DNA from: Alitta virens
Taxonomy: Eukaryota; Annelida; Polychaeta; Phyllodocida; Nereididae
Assembly (NCBI GenBank): GCA_932294295.1
Contig: OW028574.1
Coordinates: 11,108,215 to 11,172,214, forward strand
Length of the DNA: 64,000 nucleotides
Direction of reading: 5' to 3'
Shown here piece after piece: positions 46,341 to 57,875 of the stretch. The notes beneath the pieces were generated by a model. That model did not search any database and was not told where the DNA came from. It saw only the letters and a list, made by a program, of their open reading frames with translations. The translations under genes and the position numbers were made by a program. Each line of letters starts with the position of its first letter. Within the stretch, counting starts at the first letter, position 1.

Positions 46341-49300
46341 CAAACTATGGTTGGCTGACTACTGGCTGACCCAGGCTGACCCTGGCTCAGCTCATCTTAC
46401 TCAAGGTTAATTATAAGTAATATAGCTCAGCCAAGTGGGCAATTGTTTGGTCAGCAACTGTGTTTGAGCAGAATAAAAAAAAGTTGAGGTGATACAATTT
46501 TTTTGGATCCTATATAGCAAGAGTAAAATAAAATTTGAGAAAAAAGATAATGTTATTCTGCGAAATCATGTGTAGCCGCCTGGGTCCCCACTGGGCTCTG
46601 ACACAGCAAAGTGTGAGGAGTTGGCACTAGGACAAACTTTTCAAAATGGTGAGAGAATTTGACAAATTTTGGCATGGGTTAGGTGTGGCAAAGTGTTTTG
46701 AAATTCCGTGATGCTGGGGACGTGTCTTTTGTAAGGTCAAGGTCATGTAACTTATGCCTGTTGCCTTGTCATGTGACTGTATGACTGCCAGGGCAGTGTA
46801 CAACCTATGTTAGTTGAATGTTATATTTATGTAACTGTGGTCTGTCTGCCCCGGGCACTGAAGTGGTCGTGCACATTATGGTAGGTGCAGTTGACATGAG
46901 TATTATAGGCTGGAGTCAAGTCTATTCCAGACACAATGATACGATGCTTTGCCACCTGATTATGGACCCTGTGGAGCCCTTGGATGCTCTTGGAGCACAA
47001 CATGCTCTGACCTTATGCCACATGCACGCTGTCATTGTTGTCATGTCCGTGATGTGACTGCAATCTGTGAACGTTGTCAACACGACGCCAGCTTGGATCT
47101 GTTTTCCTTGGGCGAAATTATCGCAGGTACATGCACATGTACACCCCAGGGCCATGATACTCCATAGGGAAAGCATGAAGAAATCCCACTGAGCAATTCC
47201 TTAAATCTTGTCAGTGGGATGTGAAATCTGAGGAACCGTATGACTGATGAAGCAAAGATACAAATTTCACCAGCATACACATAATTGCTTCCTGATATCA
47301 TTCAACCACAACACAAGGTAATATTGCACAGTAAAGTACGTGCAGATGGTTATGTCACCCAGCCACCTGTAGGCTCATATCAGCTTTGAAGTCATGATAT
47401 CCCCATGAATGCCCCTGAAGCAGTTTGCATGATGCCACGATCTCTTCATGGTCCAAAGCTTTTGGCTGATCACAGTGGTTCAGTCGTGGATGCAATTCAT
47501 AAAACAGCTGTCCATAAGAAATCCCCAGCTTTGATGGACTTAGAAGTTGCAAAAAAAAAGTTAAATGAGACAGGCTGTCACGCAGCACTTTCATCTGGCC
47601 ATGGCTGCCATAACTCACCTGGGAACTGTATGAGCTTGGCAGGAAGCCATTGCGTCTAATAATATCATGGTGTGCATATTGTGCACACTGCAAAAGGAAT
47701 ATTTCTCCCTGGTCTTGGACTGCTGCTCTGAGACTGCTGCTCTGGGACTGGGGTCTTTGGGACTATTGTCTTGAACTGCATGCAGCGAGCAACGGACCAT
47801 TGACTGACTCAACTGTACTGACTCAACTGCATCGAGCTCTTTGTGAGGCTCCAGAATCAACAAATGAGACACATTGAGATCTCCAACAAACCACACTGCA
47901 CACTGCAGAATAAAAAGTGGAATAACTTGGATGATTATCATGTTCAGTGACTCCTGGCCAAAACGTGTAAGCACTCCTTACTTTTTGTGTCTAGCTGCTT
48001 TTTGAAACCTTGATACAGATATTCATGCAGCCTGTGTCATGGAAGTCAGTGTGTATACTTGAAGATTGGCAGACACAGTGTTGATCCAATTGTGTTTACA
48101 GACATCCAGAATATGAGCAACCACTTGCAGGTAAAGTTGTAACAGCTACTGTAGCCTTGGTCCCCCTCCCCTATTAACTTTTTCCTGCTGGAACCAAATG
48201 CTTAGCTGGAAAAAATATCGTACCAGGAGGGACTTCCCATGCTTCTCTGTAGAGACATATTTGAGACATGTGAAGGGGTTTAATAACTAGTTCCAGAGAA
48301 ATGTTGCGACATGGCATTAATTTAGCCTTGCAAGTAATAATCTAAAGTCTAAGGAGGTTGGCCTTTCCTGTCATAAGCCAATGACATGGAATTTGCTTTA
48401 TGAAGGGATATGAGTATGTCAGTAGTAATGTCTTCAGTAAGATGATATTTGGGCACATGTAGGCTTGCATCTACACAGGGAAAACAAATCCCACTCATTG
48501 CAGATACTGATAACAAAAGTCATTAATTTTCTTTTAGTATGGGGTGTGCCTTTAAGTCTCCAGATATAGCCAGTCTTTATTAGCTAACTCCAACACATTG
48601 TTGCTGACTAAGTGAGGGTCTCCCTAGCCACCAACATTTATATATAGTTATGTTTTTTAATACCTATTGTAAATGCTATTGGCTTAAATAAAAATCATTT
48701 GCCTGTCTGTCTATTAAGCTTATTGTTAAGTGATACATATTGTTTCAACATCCAATAACTAACAGTCATAAAAAGAGATAAAACACACATCCATGTGACA
48801 CAATATAAGTTAGTATATTTTACGTATGTCGTTTGGAATTTTTATGCAGTCTCCTGTTGCAGTGACATCACTTTACACGAATAAAATCAACATAGGCCTT
48901 CCAAACATGATGTTGTTGGCCTTTTGCCGAATACTTTTGGCACCCTTCCACATTTTTCTTTTCTTTTTGTTATATGAAACACAACAGGAGAGATAACCAG
49001 GGCCTATCTGGCCAAAAATGTTGGTTTAATATTGCAGATATTTCATGCTGATTATAGTCTCAGTTCCACTGGTTATTATAGTGTAAATATTGCCATTAAA
49101 AGACCTGAATACATGCTATTAAGAATGGATTAACGGCTGATTCATAAACAGAGGGCTAGGCACTCACCTCCAAGCCATGAATTATGAACTAATAATTGAT
49201 GTAGCTGTCAATAATGACACTGATCAATCAAATTGTCATGAGTGACCTGTGAAGTATTAACGTTCTCATTGTATCCTTAGAAATTGACAATGAATGCATT

Positions 49301-49365
49301 TCAAGCCGAATCGACTGATCTATATGTTGCTAATTGAAGGTTCACAGCAAGAAATTGAGTTGAAA

Positions 49366-49620
49366 CGTCCCAGAACTGTCCCACAGAATTGTCCCTTAGA
49401 AATGTCCCATAGAACTGTCTCTGTCCCACAGTACTGTCCCTGTCCCATAGCACTGTCCCACAGACTTGTCCCTTAGAAATGTCCCACAGAACTGTCCCTG
49501 TCCCACAGAACTGTCCCTGTCCCACAGAATTGCCCCTTAGAAATGTCCCATAGAACTGTCCCTCTCCCACAGAACTGTTCCACAGAACTGCCCTAGCCCC
49601 ACAGAACTGTCCCACTGTCC
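49366..49620. repeat. Minisatellite of CCCACAGAACTGTCC-type units
   Basis: About twelve units of roughly 18-24 bp alternate between CCCACAGAACTGTCCCTGT and CCCTTAGAAATGTCC. The repeat opens a 104-codon frame on the minus strand by its periodicity alone. Confidence 0.9.
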
Positions 49621-50089
49621 CCCACCCACTGGCCCATGTGACAATTTCCTGCAGTAGCCAGGCGTGTAATCTCTAAGGTGGAACCTTGTGGAAAGTATAG
49701 TGGCAAAGTTAAAAGAGCATTCAAATATCCTCCTGTTTACACAACACAATTAGTTACTGGGTCTCACGAACTTAACTGCTTATTATGCTAAGGTCTCACC
49801 CTGTCATTAAGCAGTGAAAAGATAGAGGGAAAGTTTAATTGAAAACTCCATTGGTTTCTAGTTGCTTGTTTTTTTTAAGGTAAAACAAACGTCAAGCTTT
49901 GCACTCGACCGTAAATAATGACATGTCACTATAGCAACATATTTCATGCTCCATAACAACAAAAAGAGCAAAAGAAAAAAAATGTCTAGAAAACTTGCAA
50001 AGCAATTTCTTCTCCTAGGTAATTGGTAAATTATATTCAATTAAGTGTTTAGCATGGTTCTGTGGATCCCATTTGTTATTGCAGCAGAT

Positions 50090-50240
50090 TTTGTCATTTT
50101 CAGCCCCTGCCTGCCAAAAAAGCTAATATGCGGGAAAGTGATTAGTTTTTAATTAAGCAGATTAGTGCATTATGGCTTGAGCGTTTAAGGAGCCCATTAA
50201 TTGTCTTGACGCTCTTCTTGTAAAAACATAAATTATGCTG
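50090..50240. promoter_or_regulatory. Homeodomain-site-rich block, candidate enhancer
   Basis: Within 150 bp lie two GATTAG, one TTAATTAAG, one CATTAATTG and several ATTATG/TAATAT cores, in sequence that is neither simple repeat nor transposon-like. It lies about 4.6 kb upstream of the Wnt5 promoter. Enhancer activity is inference. Confidence 0.25.
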
Positions 50241-53200
50241 GCAGCTTCTCTGGCATAAGCATCGCTCAACTAATGTAAATATTGTGATTTTCATATCACC
50301 TTCATAATTTGTATGAAGTCTTGTGAGTAATATAGACTGTAGATGTCAATATGGATAGACATAATGGAGCCAATAATAATAAATCTAATTGAGCCAATAT
50401 AACTTTGTAAATTAAGAGAATATGAAATTAGGCGATTGCCACAATTAGTAAATGTGAGGTCTGCCTTACTAAAATTTATGTTAGGCCCAGTATGACAAAG
50501 TATATAGGTTTGCTCAATGGTTTTCAGCAACTTTTTGAAACAATATAATTATAGTGATTGTCAGGAACACAACAAATAACAAAAGGCTCTAATGTTAATT
50601 GTAATGAAACTTCATCTTTTCTGATGTTTAGTACATCATGACCTATCTTTGTCAACAAACAACCATGTGACATTCCTCGTTTTCATCTCATTGGTTGCAA
50701 ATCATGCGAGATGTACCCCATTGTTACGTCACATTACACATGTTTCTGTGGCAACAGAATTCCATGTCAACTGAGCCAAAATAAGATGTGTGTAAACAAG
50801 CACATAACAATGCATTATTGCAACAATTGACTTGATCCAGTTTGAAGTCAAATTTCGACTTGAATAATATTATACGTTACTTATGCAAATATTGACCTTA
50901 GCCTGATTTGTCTATTATGCAACTTTTAGGTATTTATTATCTATTGCCCAATTAAATATCACTCCCCTGAGATTTGCTGTTGTGTTACACGGTTTTACAA
51001 CCAGCTTTAATCAACCACAGATCCAATTAAACGCAGAGGAATGTGTAAATAAACTTTACAAGATTACAATATGCTGTTGCATTGGGGTGTCATGCCATTG
51101 TCACCCATATATAACAAGAAGTGAATTTGTCTTAGGTTGAATTCAATGAAGAACCCTTTGAACCTGAGAAGAACCCCACATAAAAGGGTTTATAGGGTGC
51201 TTTAATTGTTTTGGGGGGTATTCGATATTGTTAGGTGGAGGAATTCGATTGGGGAAATTTCCTGAGGGATTATTTTGTTGGGCGGAGGTGTCAAAGACGA
51301 TTTCTTGCTCGCGGAAGAATCGTGCGAAAAACTCCAGCAGATGGCGTTACTGGCTCAAACAATGAGAAGGAAGCTTAAAACAATGGAATGGAATGGGTGA
51401 TCTGTCTCAATTAAGTTCCAATCGAATCGTCTGCAGTCCCAGACTCCCCCTGGTGAGAGGACGGCCGACTAGAACAAGGGTTATTGTGTCACGTGATTTA
51501 TCCTTAGTTTGGAATGTTTATCTTCTAATTGTTCAGGATGCTCTCCTTTCATAGAAATAAGGATGAATAAATGGAAAAAGACTTTCACCAAACAATCCCC
51601 ATTGTTCAAGTAGCCACTAATGTACTTAAAATAGTGGCCTTTGGGCGGCCATCTTTTTGTTACATGACAGGGACTTCAGAGGACATAATCCCTTGATAGG
51701 CTATTAGGTCTTAGCCACTGAAAAGGACAGCTGACTTCAAAACAATCCACTTGTCCGCTGCCATATGGCAGGTGTAATAGAACAATCAACCAACAATCGT
51801 CACGTGGTTTATTGTGTCATGCATAAAAATTCGATTGTCTTCCTATGGCTTTGATGATGTCATAGGGTGAAATTTCTTCACACTGATAACTTTCAAACAG
51901 CACAAAATCCTGTCCATCTCTTACAAACATGCAACATTCAGTGCCCCTGGCAATTTCTTTGATGCTTAGGTCATTTAACTGTCCACTCCGTTAATACACA
52001 AGTGTTTGGCCACTTCCCTCTTGTCCTAGGTGCTAACATAACATTTACAATATATGTGCACCGACCGACAATTCGCCATCAGGCAAAACCGTCGAAAAAA
52101 GAGCCGTCAAAATCTGACGGACGGCCATGTAGCGAGCCGTTTCCTAGGTAACAATTTCTGATGACAGCTTAATTTTTGCGATGTCAAGGTTTTGGGCAAA
52201 TTCTAATGGAATGTTTTCCTTTGATCTTTTTGTCATTTTGCTGAACAATGTTTGCTTGAATTGCCACGAGAGGCAAAGATTGTTACCAAAACTGTATTAT
52301 CCTCTGATAGAATTATAAATAAACTTAGTTAGCTGTGTCAATGGTCTTGAATTCTTTGAGGTTATGAGATTTTAATGTCTCTTTCTTGTGTTCCTATCTG
52401 GATTTGGCCAGACACCCCATGGCATAATCTGAGAATGTCTGGAAGCAAAATAGCATGAGCAGACACTGTCAGGAGAATGTTTAATCACCTTTGTTTAATC
52501 TTCCACAGAAATGTTTGCTGTGACAAATTCTGGATGAGTCTACTCAAATATCATTAAATGACTCACTCCAATTGGTGCAATTATTTATGAGTAACACAAA
52601 TTAGGCAATGAGTATACATTTCGTAATGAATTGCAATTGATTTAGAATGACTCTTGGTGGCATCATTGGCTTCATTTTGTGATTGCAATTGCCGTGTATA
52701 ACGGCCATAAAATTAGCAATTGCGCCTGACCAATTGCAGTTTGATGACGTTTTTATGCTGTTATGCTGTATTCATGCAGAATTCTATTGGACGTTAATTA
52801 TGACAAATGAGCAGTACAATTGCTCGTACGGTGGCAGTTTGTATTTGGGCAGAGTGACATTTTAGACAGAGTGTATGGGGTCTTCCCGAATACATTGGCT
52901 GGTTCTGCAGATCTTATCATCATTGGCATGTTGCTAGGGTGTAATTGAGACCCCACCTTATCCTTTCAGCTTATCACAGTCGCCTATAATTGCTGACACT
53001 CGAAGAACCTGGCCATTCATTCTCGGTATTTTTTTGCAGACACCCTGATACAGGTCGGTGTTCTCTACACAATACATTCTAAAGAGTGGCCCAACGAGTG
53101 TCAATTCCCATATTAAGCATAGAATGACCTCGAAATTGGGCTTTATCCGAATTAGAGCAGTTTATTTTTTCAACAGTCTGGATACAGTTATTAGGCAATA

Positions 53201-53571
53201 ACGCCGTTGTACCGATTTATAATTGCACAAATCGAGAGCTTCAGGAAGTCTATAAGATAGTGGGGTAAGAAACTTCAGCAGTATATTTTGCAAGTCCTTG
53301 CTATACAGAGTCCTGCACAACTCATCATCTCAAATTTGATACGAGGATAGTAAGGTAGGGCTAGAATTATGAAGGGAGTGAAGATTAAACCAGCTGTTTT
53401 TAGGGTAAGGGTAAGGGGTACAGGTATGGGGCAGGTGACCTCTGTGTTTGCAGGGTAATTGTTCGTGAAAGGGTAAGATAAATGTGTCATCGTTCTTATC
53501 TGAGGGTTTTTATGTACTATCCCTGCACTGATCCTGAAACGCAGGTCATTTCTAAAATGGTATTGAGCATA

Positions 53572-53873
53572 TACCGCATTTTCTTGATTAGAAGCCGGAT
53601 CTAATATAGGCCGGGGCTAGTGTAATCTCCAAAATGTATCTTATATAAGATATTTCCATCTCAAATAATCACTCGTTTAGATGCTGAGGGAATGCCCCAC
53701 TTTTAAATAGTATACTCCTCATGGAGTTGAAAAAGACTCAAGTTTGAACAGGCTTGCCCAAGGGTGTAAATTGTCGGCAGAGCTTGATCAAGATAGCAGA
53801 TACAAAATCCACACTTATTTACATTTACGCATCTAAATAATATGCCCCGGCTTCTAATCAAGAGTTTACGGTA
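53572..53873. mobile_element. TA-flanked MITE
   Basis: The left end is TACCGCATTTTCTTGATTAG and the right end is the reverse complement of TACCGTAAACTCTTGATTAG, continuing into AAGCCGG on both sides (about 27 bp with a few mismatches). It is 302 bp, flanked by TA, as in Tc1/mariner-like MITEs. The interior has another short inverted pair around the TATAAGATA stretch. Confidence 0.75.
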
Positions 53874-54623
53874 GTTGGGCCACCAGTGCACAGTGTAGCA
53901 ACCACAGGGCACTGGAGGCAGGTGCTGGATTCTCTTGATGTCAGATAGGGTAACACGTTTTGTTGTCTCAGTATACAATTCTTGGATACAGCCAGGATCA
54001 GACCACGGGCTCTGAAGCAACCTGATGCCTGCTCAGGAATCTCCCCTCAACTGCTCATAGCTGCCCATGCTGCAAGATAGGGTGTTCCTTACTGTTTAGA
54101 CTCACAACAGACAAGTCATTATTCTGTACATCAGTAAATATCAATATATTGCAAGCATTTCAAAGCGACTTTATGTAATGTTAGGATAATGTCATTACTA
54201 TAGAACATGAAGACTACCTCACTATTAGGACCACTTCATTATGAAGGTTGATAAATACACCAAACATTGCGGTCTTAATGCTGATGTCCCACTGTACTTA
54301 TTTTCTTATCCAGCGGATGTCATTTTTTACGATGAGAAACCCAGTTAGATTAAAGTGTAGTACAGTTGCCAATTAATAGGAAAATACAATAGACAAGAAG
54401 ATTACAGATGTGGCTAATTGGCTTATGTTTGTATCATATAGATCGGTAGCCATGCTAAACACAGAGCATAAAACAGGAAATGCTGGGGGCGGTTGCTTCT
54501 TGTATTGACAAAGTGATCATTTCTGCAAAAGCAGTCCGTTTCTACAAAGTGCAAAATAGTAGGAGAGCATAGCTAGGGGCCATCCCATCGACAGGGAGCA
54601 TCATTTCATCAAACAACCCAAGT

Positions 54624-54700
54624 GACCAATCAGGGGGCGGCGCGAGGGGGCGCTGTGATGCTCTTAGCCAATCAGAGAGCGGTTAGTGCATCGAGGCAGC
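54624..54700 (+). promoter_or_regulatory. Probable Wnt5 promoter with paired CCAAT boxes
   Basis: Two CCAATCAG boxes (54626-54633 and 54668-54675) lie 42 bp apart on the same strand, with a GC box (GGGGGCGG) directly after the first. This is the only strongly CpG-rich patch near Wnt5 exon 1 and sits about 200 bp upstream of its ATG. A TTTCACAG string ends at 54848, so exon 1 may have a small upstream untranslated exon. Confidence 0.5.
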
Positions 54701-54887
54701 TTCACTACTTTGCACCACTAGTAATGTCCCGTCAGTGGAAGGAGTACAACCCACAGAGCATGTCACTGGATACCTAGGGCAGCTTTCTACACAATGTGAT
54801 TACTTCTAAACACCATGTGGATTTTACCTTCGTCTTTTTGATTTCACAGGACATTTTGGAATACGAGGAGGTGAAGAAAAAGTCAAA

Positions 54888-57627
54888 ATGATGTCCACTT
54901 GGAGGAGGACGATTTTGTTGTGGCTGGTCGCCCTGCCCCATGCAATCTTAGCTTTGGATATGTGGTGGTAAGTTCGTTTCTTTTTGACACCTTTTTTTTC
55001 TGTAGTAGTTTTTTGGTAAAAAGTTGTAACTTGTGCTACATGACAATCTGCTTATCTGATATTAAGTGTATGTACTAGAAAGGACCCCAGGCTGCATGTA
55101 CTGAATAGTACAGCATAGTACTGAATAGTAGTGTATACACTGAATAATAACAAGCCAGCTATGTGTGACAATGTCTGAGGTGGGTCAAAGCATAAAAAAA
55201 TAACTCTGCTATCTTGAAAGGAACTGCAGTGCCTCTAGGGAAGATAGGACCTTTAAGGGGACCTCACTGGCCCTTCCATGAGTGAGGTCAGGCCCTCTTG
55301 TGAGGTCCTCTACTTACACCATCCAACACCTGGTCACCTGGGACACCTACATTCTCCCTTCCATATAATATATATTACATGGACCTCCTCTGCATGGGAA
55401 TACACCATTCCCTGTACACTGCAACAAACTTCCTAGCATAGATAGGACACTGTTACTCAGTTGAGAGGACGAATTCATATCGATATTAACAATAATCATA
55501 ATGTCATTTTATAAATATTTACATGTGAACGTTTTTTGAAAATATTATATATAAATAAACAACGTGCAAGCCATAAATTAGATCATTATTGGGATGCGTC
55601 TCTGTGGTCATAGATCATATTTAAAGTCACAAGTCATATCTAAAATTCGAGACAGGCTATGCATGTAATACAAGATAATAAATTTGTAGATACTAGCAAA
55701 AAACAAAGCCCTAGAGCATCCAGCCAAAGCATTTCTGCTCCTCGACTGCAGTAAATGTCAGAGTAACTGAGAGTGACACTCAGACTAGAGCGTGGGACAC
55801 CTTGATTTATTCAGCGACACAGTTCTACTCCTGGATCTAGGTACATTGTATTTAAATGAGAAGAGAATCACATAGGAGGCATCACAGAACTGTCACTCAA
55901 AAACGGATGAAGTGCATAAAGCACTTCGGTTAATTCATCTGCCTACAGGTGTTAATCATGCAGAACATTTAACCATCGGATCACCCGTGATCCTTTGCGT
56001 TTTTACCCCCATAAGAAACTTGATAGGGTTGTCGGTAGCACCCTCGCTGACAGATATAAGGCCGACCCGGGGCAAAACACCACCTGCACCAAAAAATAAA
56101 CTCGAAGGGGAAACCTTTTCCCATTTCCCAGAGCTTTTTCTGTACAATTACAGTTAGCTTTATTTTATTGAGAGTCCTCATATTTTATTGCTTATTGTAC
56201 TCGGAATGACACGTTATTTGCGTCGCCTATAGATAAAAGTACAGGGTTGATTTCTATGGGGGTTCGTTTCAAAATTCAAATATCAGAATGACTAGTTTAT
56301 TATCAGACTAGATAGTCATCATTTAACTGTCAAATTGTTACTATGGTGACCGTGTCTTTAATTAAGTCGTCTAGAGAGGCTGAGTTTCGCTGCGAGGCAT
56401 TTAGGGCAGTTGCTCATAAGGCAAGCCTCATTAAGTGTAGCCGTTTTGTATTGACGCCGATACGACTACAACTCAACGGCATGTGGGAGTTCAATGTCTC
56501 AATTAGGCATAAGCCTCCTTCAATAGTTCTTCCGGCTTCACTAGAATGTTTTACTCTAAAACGGACCACATTAATTAAAACTCATTGAGCTGTTGCAAAT
56601 AGTTTGTGCCAACATCTAAGCAGTGTTTACAAGCATTGCTTCTCACTCATGCAACTCTTTGCAGCTCACAGAGGGGGGGGGGGGGGGGCTGTTATTGCCC
56701 CAAACGATAAGTAAATGTAAATTTGGGTTTATCTATAGTCTGTTATCACTCAACAGAATCTCAACCGACTTCACAATTACATCCTTGGCAGGCCAATCCA
56801 GAGTCTTTCTCATCTCCCTGGAGAGTATTCAGCCTTGAACACGTGGTTTACTGCAGGGGCTTAGGAACTCACCCCAGTGCCATCACTGTGGGTGCTTAAT
56901 GCAAAGTACTCATCGGACAAGGGTGGGGTGAGCAATGGTTGAATGGTTGAAGAGGATCTGCCCAACTCCTTGATGCTATAGTGGGGGTTCTAACCTGCTA
57001 CTCATGATTAGCAGATGAACACCTTAACCACTTGACCAAGGCATCCATCCCATAAGCTCCACCATAATCTAGAACAAGTCAAACCTACTTAGGAATATAT
57101 AATTTAGAACAACAGACGCAATTGTGAAGAGTTTACACAACCTTGAAATATGATCTTGAATATTCTTTTAACCTTGACATGATTTTAATGACCTTTAGCA
57201 TAACTCCTGCCTGTGGGCCTTTCTTAGTAGTTGAAGATATAATCCTCTCTATGCCAAGTTCTCGATTCAATACAATTATATTTATAAACATTATGTTCTA
57301 CGTGACCTTTGCTGTAATGACCTTGACCCGTTTTATTGTTAATGACCTTGTTATGCTGTGTCATATGCAGGAACCTGGGACTTCAGGGCTTCGAAGTTTG
57401 GAGGAACCCTCAGCTTTACATTATAGGAACACAGCCAATCTGCACACAAGTGAAGGGACTGAGTCCTGCTCAGATCAAAGTTTGCCAGCACTACCAAGAC
57501 CACATGCCCAGTGTGTCCAGGGGGGCCCAGATGGGCATCAGAGAATGTCAGTGGCAGTTTCGACACAGGAGATGGAACTGCTCAACTGTCGACGATTCCT
57601 CAGTCTTCGGACCCGTCCTAGAAATTC
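54888..57627 (+). CDS. WNT5: Wnt5 ligand, first two coding exons (partial)
   Basis: This is a secreted lipid-modified signalling ligand, mostly of non-canonical Wnt pathways. Exon 1 (54888-54967) encodes a signal peptide (hydrophobic [14 protein letters not shown]) ending in DMWW. Exon 2 (57371-57627) is in phase and encodes [48 protein letters not shown] and SSVFG, the Wnt5-class N-terminal block with its conserved Cys and an N-glycosylation site (NCS). The combination of YIIG, YQDHM and [11 protein letters not shown] points to Wnt5 rather than other Wnts. Two adjacent ATGs (54888, 54891) could start it. A GTAAGT donor follows exon 2; no third exon is found before 64000, so intron 2 exceeds 6.3 kb and most of the protein lies outside the window. 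Confidence 0.92.
54968..57370 (+). other. Wnt5 intron 1
   Basis: It contains a GTACTGAATA-type short repeat (55090-55150), an unrecognised open stretch at 55912-56157, a nonrepetitive block with two TTAATTAA cores (56343-56590), a G16 tract (56673-56688), a SINE relic (56930-57050) and four same-orientation TGACCT half-sites (57189-57347) just before exon 2. Confidence 0.6.
56930..57050 (-). repeat. tRNA-Ser-like SINE relic
   Basis: On the minus strand a GGTCAAGTGGTTAAGG A box (57037-57022), a CTGCTAATC anticodon-loop string as in tRNA-Ser(GCU), and a degenerate B box (GGTTAGAACCCCC) occur at tRNA spacing. The arms no longer pair well and the sequence continues past the 3' end, so it is a relic, not a gene. 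Confidence 0.5.
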
Positions 57628-57734
57628 GTAAGTTCAATTTTATTTTTGGGTTAATCTGTAATCCCAGATGGCTGTTTTCAGTCGATAATTATTGATTTCA
57701 GGTTTAGAGTATTTAAAGAAGGGCCAGCTGCTGT

Positions 57735-57875
57735 AAGATGAGATAAGATAAGATAAGATTATAAGATAAGTTGAGATAAGATGAGTTGAGATAAGATATG
57801 ATATGATATGATATGATAAGATAGGACAAGACAAGATAGGGCAAGATAAGATAATACAAGATAAGATAAGATAAA
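57735..57875. repeat. (AGATA)n microsatellite with many GATA cores
   Basis: Imperfect pentanucleotide array, largely AGATAAG repeats with some GATAT and GACAAG variants. Confidence 0.95.

Larger units (their letters stand above)
43401..54600. other. Gene-poor interval upstream of Wnt5
   Basis: I recognise no conserved protein exon on either strand. Open frames here are short, without family similarity, and several come from repeats. The interval holds a (GACT)n microsatellite, a GTCCC minisatellite, a homeodomain-site-rich block near 50.1 kb and a TA-flanked MITE near 53.6 kb. A GC-richer stretch at 46560-48000 has open frames on both strands but no motif that I can name. Its position makes it the natural place for Wnt5 distal regulation, which is inference. 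Confidence 0.6.

Noticed and set aside
46818..47974. Several overlapping frames of 65-119 codons on both strands
   Set aside because: No recognisable domain, no phased splice sites and no consistent strand; left unannotated.
49301..49615. Minus-strand 104-codon frame with GQFCGT repeats
   Set aside because: Produced by the GTCCC minisatellite; no start context, splice sites or domain.
57143..57631. 162-codon plus-strand frame over Wnt5 exon 2
   Set aside because: A different frame from the Wnt exon; the Wnt frame is phased with exon 1 and matches the family.
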